DNA of 64,000 bases, taken from positions 14,600-78,599 of the forward strand of contig NZ_DHDZ01000040.1 in assembly GCF_002399615.1 (NCBI RefSeq), given 5' to 3'. Below the pieces are notes generated by a model, which saw only the letters and a list, made by a program, of their open reading frames with translations, made no database searches and was not told the origin of the DNA. A program made the translations under genes and the position numbers. Positions 55,647-64,000 of this stretch are shown here, piece by piece (positions within the stretch are counted from its first letter, which is position 1; every line of letters starts with the position of its first letter). The stretch is from Pedobacter sp. UBA4863 (GTDB lineage: Bacteria; Bacteroidota; Bacteroidia; Sphingobacteriales; Sphingobacteriaceae).

Positions 55647-57095
55647 CTATTGTTTTGTGATAGGTATTTGTACAATAAATAAACTGCCTTTTTCTTGTGG
55701 TTTAAAAATGATGTTTCCATTATGCGCCAGTACGGTTCTCTCTGCTTCTGTTAAGCCTAGGCCATCGGCTTCTTTTTTGGTAGTAAAAAAAGGTTCGAAA
55801 ATTTGTTGAGACAACTCATCGCTGATTCCTTTTCCATTGTCTTCTATCAAAATAGAGTAAAAGCCGCTGTCGTTAATGGTGCTAATATTTAATGTTTTAG
55901 GGTAGGTTTCCATGCTCTCTACTGCATTTTTGAGGATGTGTACCAGTGCTTTTTTAATTTGCTTCTTGTCTATAGAGAGATATGTTTCTGATGGAAGTAT
56001 ATCTTTTTCTAATACAATGCGATGGCCTATAATAAAATCTTCTATTTCTAGCAGTGCCTCTTCAATTAGTGAATTTATCCCTACTTTTTGAATTAATATA
56101 GGTTTGTTCTCGGTACTTGCAATAAAGTTTTTGGTGAGCTGGTTAATGCTTTCAATATTGGTTTTAATATTTTCTAAGTTAACCTGTAGAGTTTCGTTAT
56201 AGGCTAGTTTTTCATCGGTGGTAAGTTCGTGTAAAATAAGGTTGATGGTAGATAGCGGGTTTCTAATTTCTTCAGAGAAGCCTTTGGCAATATGTTCAGT
56301 AATAGAGAACTTACTTTCGTGTATAGATTTTGTTTCTAAGCTTTTTCTATAAGTAAGGTCGTGTATAATGGTGTGGTAAACCTCCACCATGTTTTGTAAG
56401 TCTATTTGTAAAAACGAAGAGAGGCTACAAAAATAAACTTGTCCCTTGCTCGAAATCATTTGGCATTCAAAATCGCTCACAGCTCCTTTGGTTTCAAGTG
56501 TTTGTATAAAGTTTTCTCTATCTTCTTGGGTGTAAAATAAACTCCTATCGTTGGTGGCCAGCATTTCTTTGATATGGTAGCCAAAGAAATTTAATCCGGC
56601 GGTGTTAATGTCGTGTATTTTTCCGGTATAATCAGATATCAGAATCGGATCTTTTGCCTTATCGAAAATAATTTTGAATTTGTTCTCACTTTCTTTTAAT
56701 GCGCTAAGTGTTTCGGCCTGTTTTAAGGCATAACGTAAAGCACGGTCTAGGGTGTCGGGCTCTATTTTGTCTTTAACTAAATAATCGGCCGCCCCCACGT
56801 TCATGGCTTCTTCATCAATTTTATAATCACCTTTTCCCGTAAGTATAATAATAGGTTCTTTTACGCCAGAAAGCACGGCTTCGTTTACAAGTTCTACGCC
56901 TGTGTGTTTGCCTAGCCTATAATCTACCAAATAGATATGGTGTTGCTGTTTTAAGATAGCATTTATGCCTTTTTCAAAGGTATCTACCCAAGATAGTTCG
57001 TATTTATTGGGCTGATTTATACGGCTGAAAATATCTTTGGTAATGATGTAGTCATCCTCATCATCATCAATTAATAAGACCTTTATTTTGCTCAT
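55647..57095 (-). CDS. receiver-PAS-histidine-kinase-like protein lacking the phosphoacceptor His
   Basis: A 482-residue signalling protein. Receiver (about 1-125) with Asp10/Asp11 and phospho-Asp58 (IYLVDYRLG). PAS (about 140-260, with FKIIFDKAKDPILISDYTG). Then a dimerisation helix and HATPase_c (about 365-480: ILKNAVESM, IEDNGKGISDEL, FTTKKEADGLGL). In the dimerisation motif SHEIRNPL the His is Glu275 (FSEEIRNPLSTI). Autophosphorylation by the standard route is thus not expected, although the ATP-binding boxes are kept. It is last in a four-gene operon, 11 bp after the lone receiver gene. Confidence 0.88.
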   Translation of the reverse strand: MSKIKVLLIDDDEDDYIITKDIFSRINQPNKYELSWVDTFEKGINAILKQQHHIYLVDYRLGKHTGVELVNEAVLSGVKEPIIILTGKGDYKIDEEAMNVGAADYLVKDKIEPDTLDRALRYALKQAETLSALKESENKFKIIFDKAKDPILISDYTGKIHDINTAGLNFFGYHIKEMLATNDRSLFYTQEDRENFIQTLETKGAVSDFECQMISSKGQVYFCSLSSFLQIDLQNMVEVYHTIIHDLTYRKSLETKSIHESKFSITEHIAKGFSEEIRNPLSTINLILHELTTDEKLAYNETLQVNLENIKTNIESINQLTKNFIASTENKPILIQKVGINSLIEEALLEIEDFIIGHRIVLEKDILPSETYLSIDKKQIKKALVHILKNAVESMETYPKTLNISTINDSGFYSILIEDNGKGISDELSQQIFEPFFTTKKEADGLGLTEAERTVLAHNGNIIFKPQEKGSLFIVQIPITKQ

Positions 57096-57106
57096 ATAAT
57101 TTTATA

Positions 57107-57517
57107 TTAGATGTTAAGCCATTTGTGAGTAATTGTACTGGTTATGTTTACCAAATCACTAAAAGATGCGGGTTTGGTGTAAAAATCATCGGCTCCTAAT
57201 GCCATTACAGAATCTATATCATCTTTATTTTTAGAGGTTGACAGTACGATTAATGGTATATTTTTGGTTTGTGCGTTGTTTCTTAATATCTTGATTACGC
57301 TTCTGCCGTCTAAAACAGGCATGTTCAAATCTATAACTATAAGATGTGGAAATTTATTGTTGAGGAGTAGCTCTTGGACGTGTTCTAGTAGCAGTTTTCC
57401 ATTATTTAGAAAGGTTACGGCAGTGTGTTCAATTTCTCCAAAAGCATCTTTAAGCATTAATGCGTCATCGGGATCGTCTTCGGCAATTAAAATTAGGGGT
57501 TGGTGTCCTGCTGTCAT
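57107..57517 (-). CDS. single-domain response regulator
   Basis: A 136-residue CheY-like receiver without an output domain. Acidic pocket Asp14/Asp15, phospho-Asp63 in LIVIDLNMPVLDG, Thr/Ser in IVLSTSKN, and the Lys in DFYTKPASFSD. The class, similar to Rcp1, commonly carries phosphate between kinases. Its ATG overlaps the histidine kinase stop by 4 bp (ATGA), so it is translationally coupled. It probably receives phosphate from that kinase and relays to, or competes with, the downstream protein (inference). Confidence 0.92.
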   Translation of the reverse strand: MTAGHQPLILIAEDDPDDALMLKDAFGEIEHTAVTFLNNGKLLLEHVQELLLNNKFPHLIVIDLNMPVLDGRSVIKILRNNAQTKNIPLIVLSTSKNKDDIDSVMALGADDFYTKPASFSDLVNITSTITHKWLNI

Positions 57518-59958
57518 TTGTGGTGGTGTTTAAGCGGTAAAACTATAAAGAATGATGCGCCTTCTCCTTCTGTTCCCTGGGCATATATGAAACCAGTATG
57601 GTTTTCTATAATTTTTTTGCAAATGGCTAAGCCAATTCCGGTGCCTTTGTAAGCGGTTCTGGTATGCAGCCTTTGAAAAAGGTCGAATATTTTGCCTGCA
57701 TAGCTTTCATCGAAACCAATGCCATTATCAGCAATTTTAACCACACAATATTTTTGGCTTGGCAAAGCCTTAATAACGGGTATGGCACTGCCCATGCTTA
57801 TTTCTGAAGTAATAGCAATTATAGGTTTAACATTTGGCTTCACAAATTTAAGCGAATTACTAAGAATATTTTGGAAAACTTGTGCCAATTGGGGGGCAAC
57901 GCCATCTACATTTTCATTTACGGCCAATGTAATTGTTGCGTTAGCTTTCTCTATGGTATAATCCAAATCGCTAATTACCTTACTTATTACTTCGTTTAAG
58001 CTTACCTTAACAAATTCGGTGGTATTGCGGGTAACTTTAGAAAAGGCCAATAAGTCATCAATTAATGTTTGCATGCGTTCTGCGGCGTTTTGCATGCGCT
58101 CAATATAATCCTGCCCTTCTTGGTTAATGTTTTCTGAGTATTTTGTTTTAAGACGATCGCCAAATGCTCTTATTTTTCTCAAAGGTTCTTGCAAATCATG
58201 CGAGGCTACGTACGCAAATTGTTCTAAATCTTTGTTAGAAACATTTAGTTCGTTTATTTTTTCTTCGAGTTTGCGCTGTGTTTCTTTTAGTTGCGTTACG
58301 TCTTGTGTATTGCCCAGAAACGAGTAGCCGCTTCCAATTTCATCTTCTTTAAATTTTGCTGTTGTAGATACGTATCTTATCTCGCCATTAGGCCTAATGA
58401 TACGATAATTGGCCTTAAACGATGATTTACCTTGTTCGGATTGGGCAAATATTTTTTGCACTTCTTCAACATCTTCTGGATGTACAAAGTTTAAATAAGA
58501 ATCTACGGTTACAATGGTAGAATGTGGCAGGTAACCATGAATATTGAACATCTCATCAGACCAAAAAAGATGCTGGTCTATACTGTGCCATTCCCAGCTG
58601 CCATTTTTTGCTACTGCTTCGCCTTCACGCAATAGCGTTTCATTTTTTCTAAGTTTTAGCGTAGCTTCTTTAAGCTCTGTGATGTCTTGTACGGTACCTA
58701 CTAATTTTCTTTCCTGACTTGTAAAGTAGCCTTGATTTAGCACATATTTTTTTGTTCCTTTTGGGCTAACTATTTGATATTCTACCGCGAAATTAGTTTT
58801 GTTTTTAACCGCATTTGTAAGTTCTTTGGTAAGCTTTGGTCGGTATTCTGGCACGGCAATTTGCCCCACAATGGCAGGCGTGGGCTGAAAAGAATTGCTG
58901 TCGAAACCGTAGATGTTATAAAGTTCATCAGACCATTTATAGGTATTGGTTTCGAGGTCTAGCTCCCAACTACCTAGTTTTGATATTTTTTCGGCGTTAG
59001 CCAACAATCGTTCTCTTGCAATGAGGTTAGCGGTTAATAGCTTCTTTTCTTTTACTTCTACGTCTAACTTTTCAATAATGCGCTGTTCATTTCTTACCGT
59101 TTCTATATAATTAAGAATAATGCCAGCAAGCGGGACCAAATAACTGATAAAACGAAGGTAATGGGCTGCGCTATAATAAGCATCGAAAGCATTGATGCTT
59201 AAGGCCATAAATAGCTGCGCTAAAAGTAGGGGCACAATACTTAATATCAATAACTTAGAAAAAATGCTATGAAAACGCAGCATAAATTTAGGAAGGTAAT
59301 AGACCGCCCAAACAAAGATGAAAACCAAGGGCAAAAAAGAAAAAACATCTATTTGAGACATTTGGCTCAGCACAAGGTTGCGTTTTAAGATAATGTCTGT
59401 ATTGGCAATAGCTAGCACACAAGTAAAGCCTGCTAATACGCAAAAGGCTGCGGTGCGTTTAATAATTCTGCTTTTTTGCTGTAAACTCCGTAGGTTCTTT
59501 GATTTAATTTTTAGGTAAATAATGGTGCCAATAAGCAGTGTAAGCGAGTAAAACATTCTGTTTACCCACCATATAAAGTAAAGGTTTGCAGAAATATCTT
59601 GCTCTACGGTGTTTTCGTTTAAGATAAATAGGTAATAGGCATCTAATAGGGCAGAGATAAATAAGGTAATTCCAAAAAGGGTAATGGTTAGCTCTTTTCG
59701 GATCGTGTAATCTATCATGGCCAATATGCCAGTAAATAAAGCAGAAGCAATACCGAATGAAGTCCAAACGTTGGTATAGAAACTTTTTTCTACGTTAAAA
59801 AACAGAATATTTTCTGACGAACCTGATGAAAGCGAATATAATACGATTGGAAATATGGGTGCAATACAGAGCCCCATTACCACCCACAATATTTTCTTCG
59901 AAATATTGTAATGGTTTTTGAACTTTGTAGCCGCAGAATTTCTAAAAAAACTAAACAC
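57514..59958 (-). CDS. membrane PAS-domain histidine kinase
   Basis: An 814-residue sensor kinase. About eight to nine hydrophobic helices make up residues 25-290, a membrane-embedded sensor of MASE-like type. After a short coiled coil, two PAS domains (about 325-440 and 450-565, each with FxxHPED-like or YRI loops) lead to HisKA with YVASHDLQEPLRKIRAF (the phospho-His is present) and HATPase_c (NILSNSLKFV, DNGIGFDE, TGIGLAICKKI). It lies 3 bp after the NtrC-type regulator gene, its likely cognate partner. Confidence 0.92.
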   Translation of the reverse strand: MFSFFRNSAATKFKNHYNISKKILWVVMGLCIAPIFPIVLYSLSSGSSENILFFNVEKSFYTNVWTSFGIASALFTGILAMIDYTIRKELTITLFGITLFISALLDAYYLFILNENTVEQDISANLYFIWWVNRMFYSLTLLIGTIIYLKIKSKNLRSLQQKSRIIKRTAAFCVLAGFTCVLAIANTDIILKRNLVLSQMSQIDVFSFLPLVFIFVWAVYYLPKFMLRFHSIFSKLLILSIVPLLLAQLFMALSINAFDAYYSAAHYLRFISYLVPLAGIILNYIETVRNEQRIIEKLDVEVKEKKLLTANLIARERLLANAEKISKLGSWELDLETNTYKWSDELYNIYGFDSNSFQPTPAIVGQIAVPEYRPKLTKELTNAVKNKTNFAVEYQIVSPKGTKKYVLNQGYFTSQERKLVGTVQDITELKEATLKLRKNETLLREGEAVAKNGSWEWHSIDQHLFWSDEMFNIHGYLPHSTIVTVDSYLNFVHPEDVEEVQKIFAQSEQGKSSFKANYRIIRPNGEIRYVSTTAKFKEDEIGSGYSFLGNTQDVTQLKETQRKLEEKINELNVSNKDLEQFAYVASHDLQEPLRKIRAFGDRLKTKYSENINQEGQDYIERMQNAAERMQTLIDDLLAFSKVTRNTTEFVKVSLNEVISKVISDLDYTIEKANATITLAVNENVDGVAPQLAQVFQNILSNSLKFVKPNVKPIIAITSEISMGSAIPVIKALPSQKYCVVKIADNGIGFDESYAGKIFDLFQRLHTRTAYKGTGIGLAICKKIIENHTGFIYAQGTEGEGASFFIVLPLKHHHK

Positions 59959-59961
59959 GTT

Positions 59962-61383
59962 TTACTTATTGTCGAGGTCTATAGCTTTCATTTTGTTGTA
60001 AAGTGTTTTCCTGTCTATATTTAAAATTTTTGCTGCTTTTGTTTTATTAAAATTTACTTCTCTCAATACTTTTAAAATGGTTTCGTATTCTGCTTCTAAA
60101 GCTGCGTTTTTTAAATCTCTAGGTTTATTACGACTGGTGTCTTCGGTAGCTGTTGCACCGCTTAAAGCCGAAACTTTGGCATAGGTAGAGATTTCTAATG
60201 GTAGCGCCTTTAGCTGTATTTCATCGGTTTCTGTTAATAAGGTAGCTCTACGCACTACATTTTTCAGTTCCCTAACGTTCCCCGGCCAATTGTAAGTTAA
60301 AAAGCAGTCTATTACTTCTTCAGAAAACCCCTTTACATTTTTTGATAATTCTTGATTGGCCAGTTGTAAAAAGTTTTCTGCAAAAACTAAAATATCTTTG
60401 CCCCTTTGGCTAATTGGCGGAAGGTTTATTGAAAACTCATTGAAACGGTGATAAAGGTCTTCCCTAAATTTACCTTTTGCAATAGCGTCTTGTAAATTTT
60501 CATTGGTAGCTACAATAATTCTTACGTCTAACTCAATCTCTTTGGTGCTGCCAATACGCTTTATTTTGCGTTCTTGTACTGTTCTTAATAAGGCGGCCTG
60601 AATGTCGTAAGAGAGATTTCCAACTTCGTCTAAGAATAAGGTTCCTCCGTTTGCCATTTCGAAATGGCCAATTTTTGTATAAAGTGCGCCAGTAAAAGAA
60701 CCTTTCTCGTGACCAAAAAACTCACTTCCGGCTAATTCTTTGGTAAGCGAACCACAGTCCATGGCAACAAAAGGCTTATCTCTTCTTGGACTGTTTAAAT
60801 GGACTGTTTTAGCAACAGATTCTTTTCCAGTACCGCTATCGCCCATTAGTATTACGCTATAAGAAGTTGGGGCAACCAACAAAATTTGTTTCATTAAATC
60901 TTTTGAAGCACTGCTTTGGCCAATTACAAACTCATCTGTAAATGAATAGCTCGCTGTTGGGGCTTTTGTTTTTTCTTGACTGCCAATGCTTTCAGTTCCG
61001 TTAATGCTTTCATTTAAGGCAATTTGGGTTTCAATAGCCTTGTTAATGGTGTTTAAAATCTCATCTGGATAGAGCGGTTTTGTAATATAATCATAAGCGC
61101 CTAGCTTTATCAGTTCTACAGCTAACTTAATATCAGAATAACCGGTAATAATAATTACACCAGTTTTTGGATAGTTTTCCTTGATTTTTACCAACATTTC
61201 CTTGCCGTCGGTATCTTCCAATCGATAGTCGCACAGAACCAAATCATAATGTTCTTTTGCCAGGTACTCCATAGCAGAAGTTCCACTGGTTGCACTCGAA
61301 ACATCGAAAGAATTTCTGGTCAGAAATTTCGAAAGCAATAGTCCAATGTTTATTTCATCATCAACAATTAATATTTTCTTCAT
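59962..61383 (-). CDS. sigma-54-dependent response regulator (NtrC family)
   Basis: A 473-residue transcription activator. Receiver (about 1-120): Asp8/Asp9, phospho-Asp52 (LVLCDYRLED), Lys in YITKPLYPDE. AAA+ central domain (about 155-390): Walker A GDSGTGKES, GSFTGA loop that touches sigma-54, Walker B GGTLFLDEVGN, and the second region of homology LYHRFNEF. A Fis-type helix-turn-helix is at the end (NKTKAAKILNIDRKTLYNKM). Phosphorylation would let it activate sigma-54 promoters. First gene of the four-gene operon; its targets are not visible here. Confidence 0.95.
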   Translation of the reverse strand: MKKILIVDDEINIGLLLSKFLTRNSFDVSSATSGTSAMEYLAKEHYDLVLCDYRLEDTDGKEMLVKIKENYPKTGVIIITGYSDIKLAVELIKLGAYDYITKPLYPDEILNTINKAIETQIALNESINGTESIGSQEKTKAPTASYSFTDEFVIGQSSASKDLMKQILLVAPTSYSVILMGDSGTGKESVAKTVHLNSPRRDKPFVAMDCGSLTKELAGSEFFGHEKGSFTGALYTKIGHFEMANGGTLFLDEVGNLSYDIQAALLRTVQERKIKRIGSTKEIELDVRIIVATNENLQDAIAKGKFREDLYHRFNEFSINLPPISQRGKDILVFAENFLQLANQELSKNVKGFSEEVIDCFLTYNWPGNVRELKNVVRRATLLTETDEIQLKALPLEISTYAKVSALSGATATEDTSRNKPRDLKNAALEAEYETILKVLREVNFNKTKAAKILNIDRKTLYNKMKAIDLDNK

Positions 61384-61535
61384 ATTTTAGGCTAATTAGG
61401 TAGGTAAAGCGTTATTTATCAGCTAAAATATAGAAAAAAACGTGCGTGGGAAATTTTTTCTACACTTTTTATAAAAAAGATAAATAGAAGCAGTTTTAAG
61501 GTGATATAAAGATTTTAGGGTTAAATATAATTTTA

Positions 61536-62318
61536 TTACGAGCCGTTGAATTTTGCTTTTCTTTTTTCTAAAAACGCTGCCGTTCCTTCTTTAAAATCGT
61601 TGGTATTAAAGCAATTTCCAAATTCTTCTATTTCGGTTTGGTAACCATTAAGTTTTGGGTTAAAGCCCGCATTTACAGCTTTTACCGCACTTGCGAGTGC
61701 CAATGGCGCCCTTAACTTAATTTTTTCAAGTATTTCATCGGCCTTTGCCAACAAATCTGCTTGGGCAACAACATGGTTAACTAAGCCTATTTGTTGTGCT
61801 TTTTCGGCCGTAATCATATCGGCGGTAAAAATCATTTCGAAAGCCAGGCCTTTACCCACTAACTGCGCCAAACGTTGTGTGCCGCCATATCCGGGTATTA
61901 AGCCTAAAGTAACTTCGGGCAATCCTAGTTTGGCATTTTCGCTGGCGATTCTAATGTGACAGGCCATGGCCAATTCTAAGCCTCCGCCCAGGGCAAACCC
62001 GTTTATTGCAGCAATTATTGGTTTGCTAGAGTTCTCTATTGCATCGAAAACATGATCATGCCCGTGCTTAGCTAATTGTTTGCCTTCTGCCGAGTTGTAG
62101 TTTTGAAATTCAGAAATATCGGCGCCTGCCACAAAAGCCTTTTCGCCGGCGCCTGTAAGTAAAATGGCATTAACCTGCTTGTTGGTTTGGGCAGTAGCTA
62201 CGGCATGAGCTAATTCTGTTAATACCTCTTTGTTAAGCGCATTAAGCTTTTGAGGCCGATTGATAGTGATGTAAAGTATGTTGTTTTTAAGCTCTACTAG
62301 TAATTGTTGGTAAGTCAT
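61536..62318 (-). CDS. enoyl-CoA hydratase/isomerase family protein
   Basis: Crotonase-fold enzyme that hydrates enoyl-CoA in fatty-acid or amino-acid breakdown. ITINRPQKLNALNKEVL, AFVAGADISEFQ (oxyanion hole), INGFALGGGLELAMACHIRI, and PEVTLGLIPGYGGTQRLAQL, with catalytic Glu residues at positions typical of true hydratases. Length 260 is normal. It begins 5 bp after the B12-binding gene on the same strand, so the two form an operon, perhaps for branched or propionate-type acyl-CoA metabolism. Confidence 0.95.
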   Translation of the reverse strand: MTYQQLLVELKNNILYITINRPQKLNALNKEVLTELAHAVATAQTNKQVNAILLTGAGEKAFVAGADISEFQNYNSAEGKQLAKHGHDHVFDAIENSSKPIIAAINGFALGGGLELAMACHIRIASENAKLGLPEVTLGLIPGYGGTQRLAQLVGKGLAFEMIFTADMITAEKAQQIGLVNHVVAQADLLAKADEILEKIKLRAPLALASAVKAVNAGFNPKLNGYQTEIEEFGNCFNTNDFKEGTAAFLEKRKAKFNGS

Positions 62319-62323
62319 GACGA

Positions 62324-62743
62324 TTAAAAATTTCGGTTTTCTACTACCCAGTTTTCGATATAGTTCACAATGTCTTTCATGGCGGAGCCCGGAGGGAAGA
62401 GCTCTCCCACACCAATTTTTTGCAGTTTTTTCATGTCCGAATCTGGAATTATTCCGCCACCAGTAATTAACACGTCTGTAAGCTCTTTTTGCTTCATAAT
62501 TTCAATAAGTTTTGGAAAAACAGTCATGTGCGCACCAGATAATATGGAAATCCCAATGGCATCCACATCTTCCTGCAAGGCTGTGTTTACCACCATTTCT
62601 GGGGTTTGCCTTAAGCCTGTATAAATTACTTCCATGCCCGCATCGCGAAGAGAAGTAGCAATTACTTTTGCACCCCTGTCGTGGCCGTCTAGCCCTACTT
62701 TAGCCACAAGCACTCTAATGGGCCTATTTAATGTTTTGTTCAT
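62324..62743 (-). CDS. stand-alone cobalamin-binding protein (mutase small domain)
   Basis: A 139-residue B12-binding domain like the C-terminal domain of methylmalonyl-CoA mutase. Asp19-x-His21-x-x-Gly24 in VGLDGHDRGAKVI is the base-off/His-on motif; GISILSGAHMTV and ITGGGIIPD complete the cobalamin pocket. The ATG at 62743 (MNKTLNRPIRVL) fits other mutase B-domains better than one 33 nt upstream. Standing alone, it may pair with a separately encoded catalytic subunit, as in isobutyryl- or methylmalonyl-type mutases. The MeaB-like chaperone gene at 34.2 kb could serve it. Confidence 0.88.
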   Translation of the reverse strand: MNKTLNRPIRVLVAKVGLDGHDRGAKVIATSLRDAGMEVIYTGLRQTPEMVVNTALQEDVDAIGISILSGAHMTVFPKLIEIMKQKELTDVLITGGGIIPDSDMKKLQKIGVGELFPPGSAMKDIVNYIENWVVENRNF

Positions 62744-62758
62744 AGCTGGTGTACTTGA

Positions 62759-62766
62759 CAAATGTA
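62759..62766 (-). promoter_or_regulatory. -7 box of the B12-binding protein gene
   Basis: TACATTTG on the minus strand, 15 nt before the chosen ATG; it supports 62743 as start, because an ATG at 62776 would lie upstream of the promoter. Confidence 0.45.
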
Positions 62767-62837
62767 AATGTAGCAAAATAGTTTTTTGATTGCCTAGTTG
62801 TGTTGTAAGTTATGAGTTACAGGGGGTGAGGTTACTT

Positions 62838-62880
62838 CCAAAGTCTTTATTCCTTGCTCATTATTCTTTATTCTGAGCTT
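62838..62880. repeat. purine/pyrimidine word repeat, second example
   Basis: A string of words such as TCTTTATTCCTTGCTC and TTCTTTATTCTG in the gap between the B12-binding gene and glnS. Its reverse complement resembles the A/G-rich strings at 45647-45676. A TAACTTTG box at 62911-62918 may belong to glnS. Confidence 0.4.
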
Positions 62881-63014
62881 CTACATCCTTTAAAATACCC
62901 TAAATTTGGTTAACTTTGAAACTCGAACATCGCCACTCTAAACAGTCTCAAATTAAGTTTCGTTTGCGTTTGCCGATGTTTTTATTTTTTGAATTTTAAC
63001 TTTTGAATTAATAT

Positions 63015-64000
63015 ATGAGCGAGGAAAAATCATTAAACTTTATAGAAGAAATTATAGAGAATGATTTAAAAAGTGGAAAGTACAAAACGTTGGTAACACG
63101 TTTTCCGCCAGAACCAAACGGTTATTTGCATATTGGCCATGCGAAGGCTATTTGCTTAAACTTTGGTTTAACACAAAAATACGGCGGCTATACCAATTTA
63201 AGGTTCGACGACACTAATCCGGTTACTGAAAAAACCGAATATGTAAACAGCCAGCAAGAAGATATTCAATGGTTAGGTTTTCAGTGGAAAAATGAATTGT
63301 ATGCCTCTGATTATTTCGATCAGTTGCATGGTTATGCTGTACAGCTAATTGAGAAAGGTCTTGCTTATGTAGATGATAGCACAGCAGAAGAAATTGCACA
63401 CCAAAAAGGTACGCCTACAACACCGGGTACCCCAAATCAATATAGAGAAAGAAGTGTAGCAGAAAATTTGGAGCTGTTTGCCAAAATGAAAGCTGGTGAC
63501 TTTGAAGACGGCGCTCGTATTTTACGGGCCAAGATTGACATGGCTAGCCCAAATATGTTGATGCGTGACCCAATTATTTATCGTATTAAACATGCGGAGC
63601 ACCATCGTACTGGTAACGCTTGGTGTATTTACCCCATGTACGATTTTGCCCATGGACAAAGCGATAGTATAGAAAACATCACCCATTCCATCTGTACTTT
63701 AGAATATGTTTCGCACCGCGAATTGTACGATTGGTTCATCGCCCAGTTGGGTATTTTTCCTTCTAAACAATACGAGTTTGCACGCCTAAATCTTACCTAT
63801 ACGGTAATGAGCAAGCGTAAATTGTTACAATTGGTTAACGAAGGTTTGGTTGCGGGCTGGGACGACCCCCGCATGCCTACAATAAGCGGTTTACGTAGAA
63901 GAGGCTATACGCCAGAAAGTATCAGGGAGTTTTGTGAACGTATTGGTATTGCCAAAAGGGAGAATTTAATTGAACTGAGCTTATTGGAGTTCTGTATCCG
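63015..64000 (+). CDS. glnS: glutaminyl-tRNA synthetase, C-terminus cut by window edge
   Basis: Class I aminoacyl-tRNA synthetase that charges tRNA-Gln. FPPEPNGYLHIGHAKAI contains the HIGH motif in the GlnS/GluS form, DDTNPVTEKTEYV follows, and MSKRKL is the KMSKS-like loop at about residue 266. HRTGNAWCIYPMYDFAHGQS and ENITHSICTLEYVSHRELYD separate GlnS from GluRS. 328 residues are visible of about 555; the anticodon-binding half lies outside the window. ATG at 63015 gives the usual MSEEKSLNFIEEII start. Confidence 0.97.
   Translation, partial: MSEEKSLNFIEEIIENDLKSGKYKTLVTRFPPEPNGYLHIGHAKAICLNFGLTQKYGGYTNLRFDDTNPVTEKTEYVNSQQEDIQWLGFQWKNELYASDYFDQLHGYAVQLIEKGLAYVDDSTAEEIAHQKGTPTTPGTPNQYRERSVAENLELFAKMKAGDFEDGARILRAKIDMASPNMLMRDPIIYRIKHAEHHRTGNAWCIYPMYDFAHGQSDSIENITHSICTLEYVSHRELYDWFIAQLGIFPSKQYEFARLNLTYTVMSKRKLLQLVNEGLVAGWDDPRMPTISGLRRRGYTPESIREFCERIGIAKRENLIELSLLEFCI

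Noticed and set aside
1..64000. CRISPR arrays, tRNA or rRNA genes, intact insertion sequences
   Set aside because: No regularly spaced direct repeats, cloverleaf-like sequence with conserved T-loop, or transposase frame was seen on either strand.

Overview
The window is one contiguous chromosomal segment of a Bacteroidota bacterium, most likely family Sphingobacteriaceae (Pedobacter-like). The evidence is the family content (DUF4270 lipoprotein, DUF4920, DUF6600, NdpA-type nucleoid protein, short GlgA-like protein beside glmS, tiny mS38/bS22-like basic protein), the almost complete absence of Shine-Dalgarno sequences, several TTG start codons, and repeated promoters of the Bacteroidota type (TTTG, about 19 bp, TAnnTTTG). 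I see no rRNA, tRNA, CRISPR array, intact insertion sequence or prophage.

Layout. 0-5 kb: truncated fumC (-), a LytS/LytTR two-component pair (+), an FAD oxidoreductase (-), a YugP-type zinc peptidase and a small holin-like membrane protein (+). 5-8 kb (-): acyl-CoA dehydrogenase and pantothenate genes panC-panD. 8-12 kb (+): degenerate glycogen-synthase-like protein, DUF4270 lipoprotein, glmS. 12-18 kb: mutY-ssb (-) diverging from HU, a TPR protein, the mS38-like small protein, rng and radA (+). 18-21.5 kb: DUF4920 protein, decayed sequence, a ROK regulator, and a frameshifted, truncated phosphodiester glycosidase. 21.4-26.2 kb: rimP-nusA-infB. 26.3-34 kb: an AT-rich surface-polysaccharide locus (methyltransferase, GT2, fucosyltransferase, another GT2, a two-domain GT2-GT4 enzyme, an MsbA-like exporter). 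34-40 kb: meaB, ompA-like porin, ridA, rarD, recG. 40-46 kb (-): LtaS-like transferase, GNAT, serine hydrolase, sod, tadA, csaA. 46-49 kb (+): rlmI-like methyltransferase and a TM2/DUF2752/secreted-protein trio. 49-55 kb: ndpA, terC, a Spy-like protein, DUF6600 protein, rsmI-like, and a YtxH/holin-like/hypothetical trio. 55.6-61.4 kb (-): a four-gene signalling operon (NtrC-type regulator, PAS histidine kinase, lone receiver, receiver-PAS-kinase-like protein). 61.5-64 kb: enoyl-CoA hydratase and a stand-alone B12-binding protein (-), then truncated glnS (+).

Most of this is housekeeping. The items most worth a second look are: the last protein of the signalling operon, which keeps its ATPase domain but has Glu where the phospho-accepting His should be; the GlgA-like protein lacking the KxGGL loop and the whole C-terminal half; the glycosidase pseudogene with two compensating homopolymer frameshifts; the hairpin directly behind the rimP promoter; promoters placed so close to ATG that the mRNAs should be leaderless; and short coding-like remnants and inverted-repeat elements in otherwise empty DNA.
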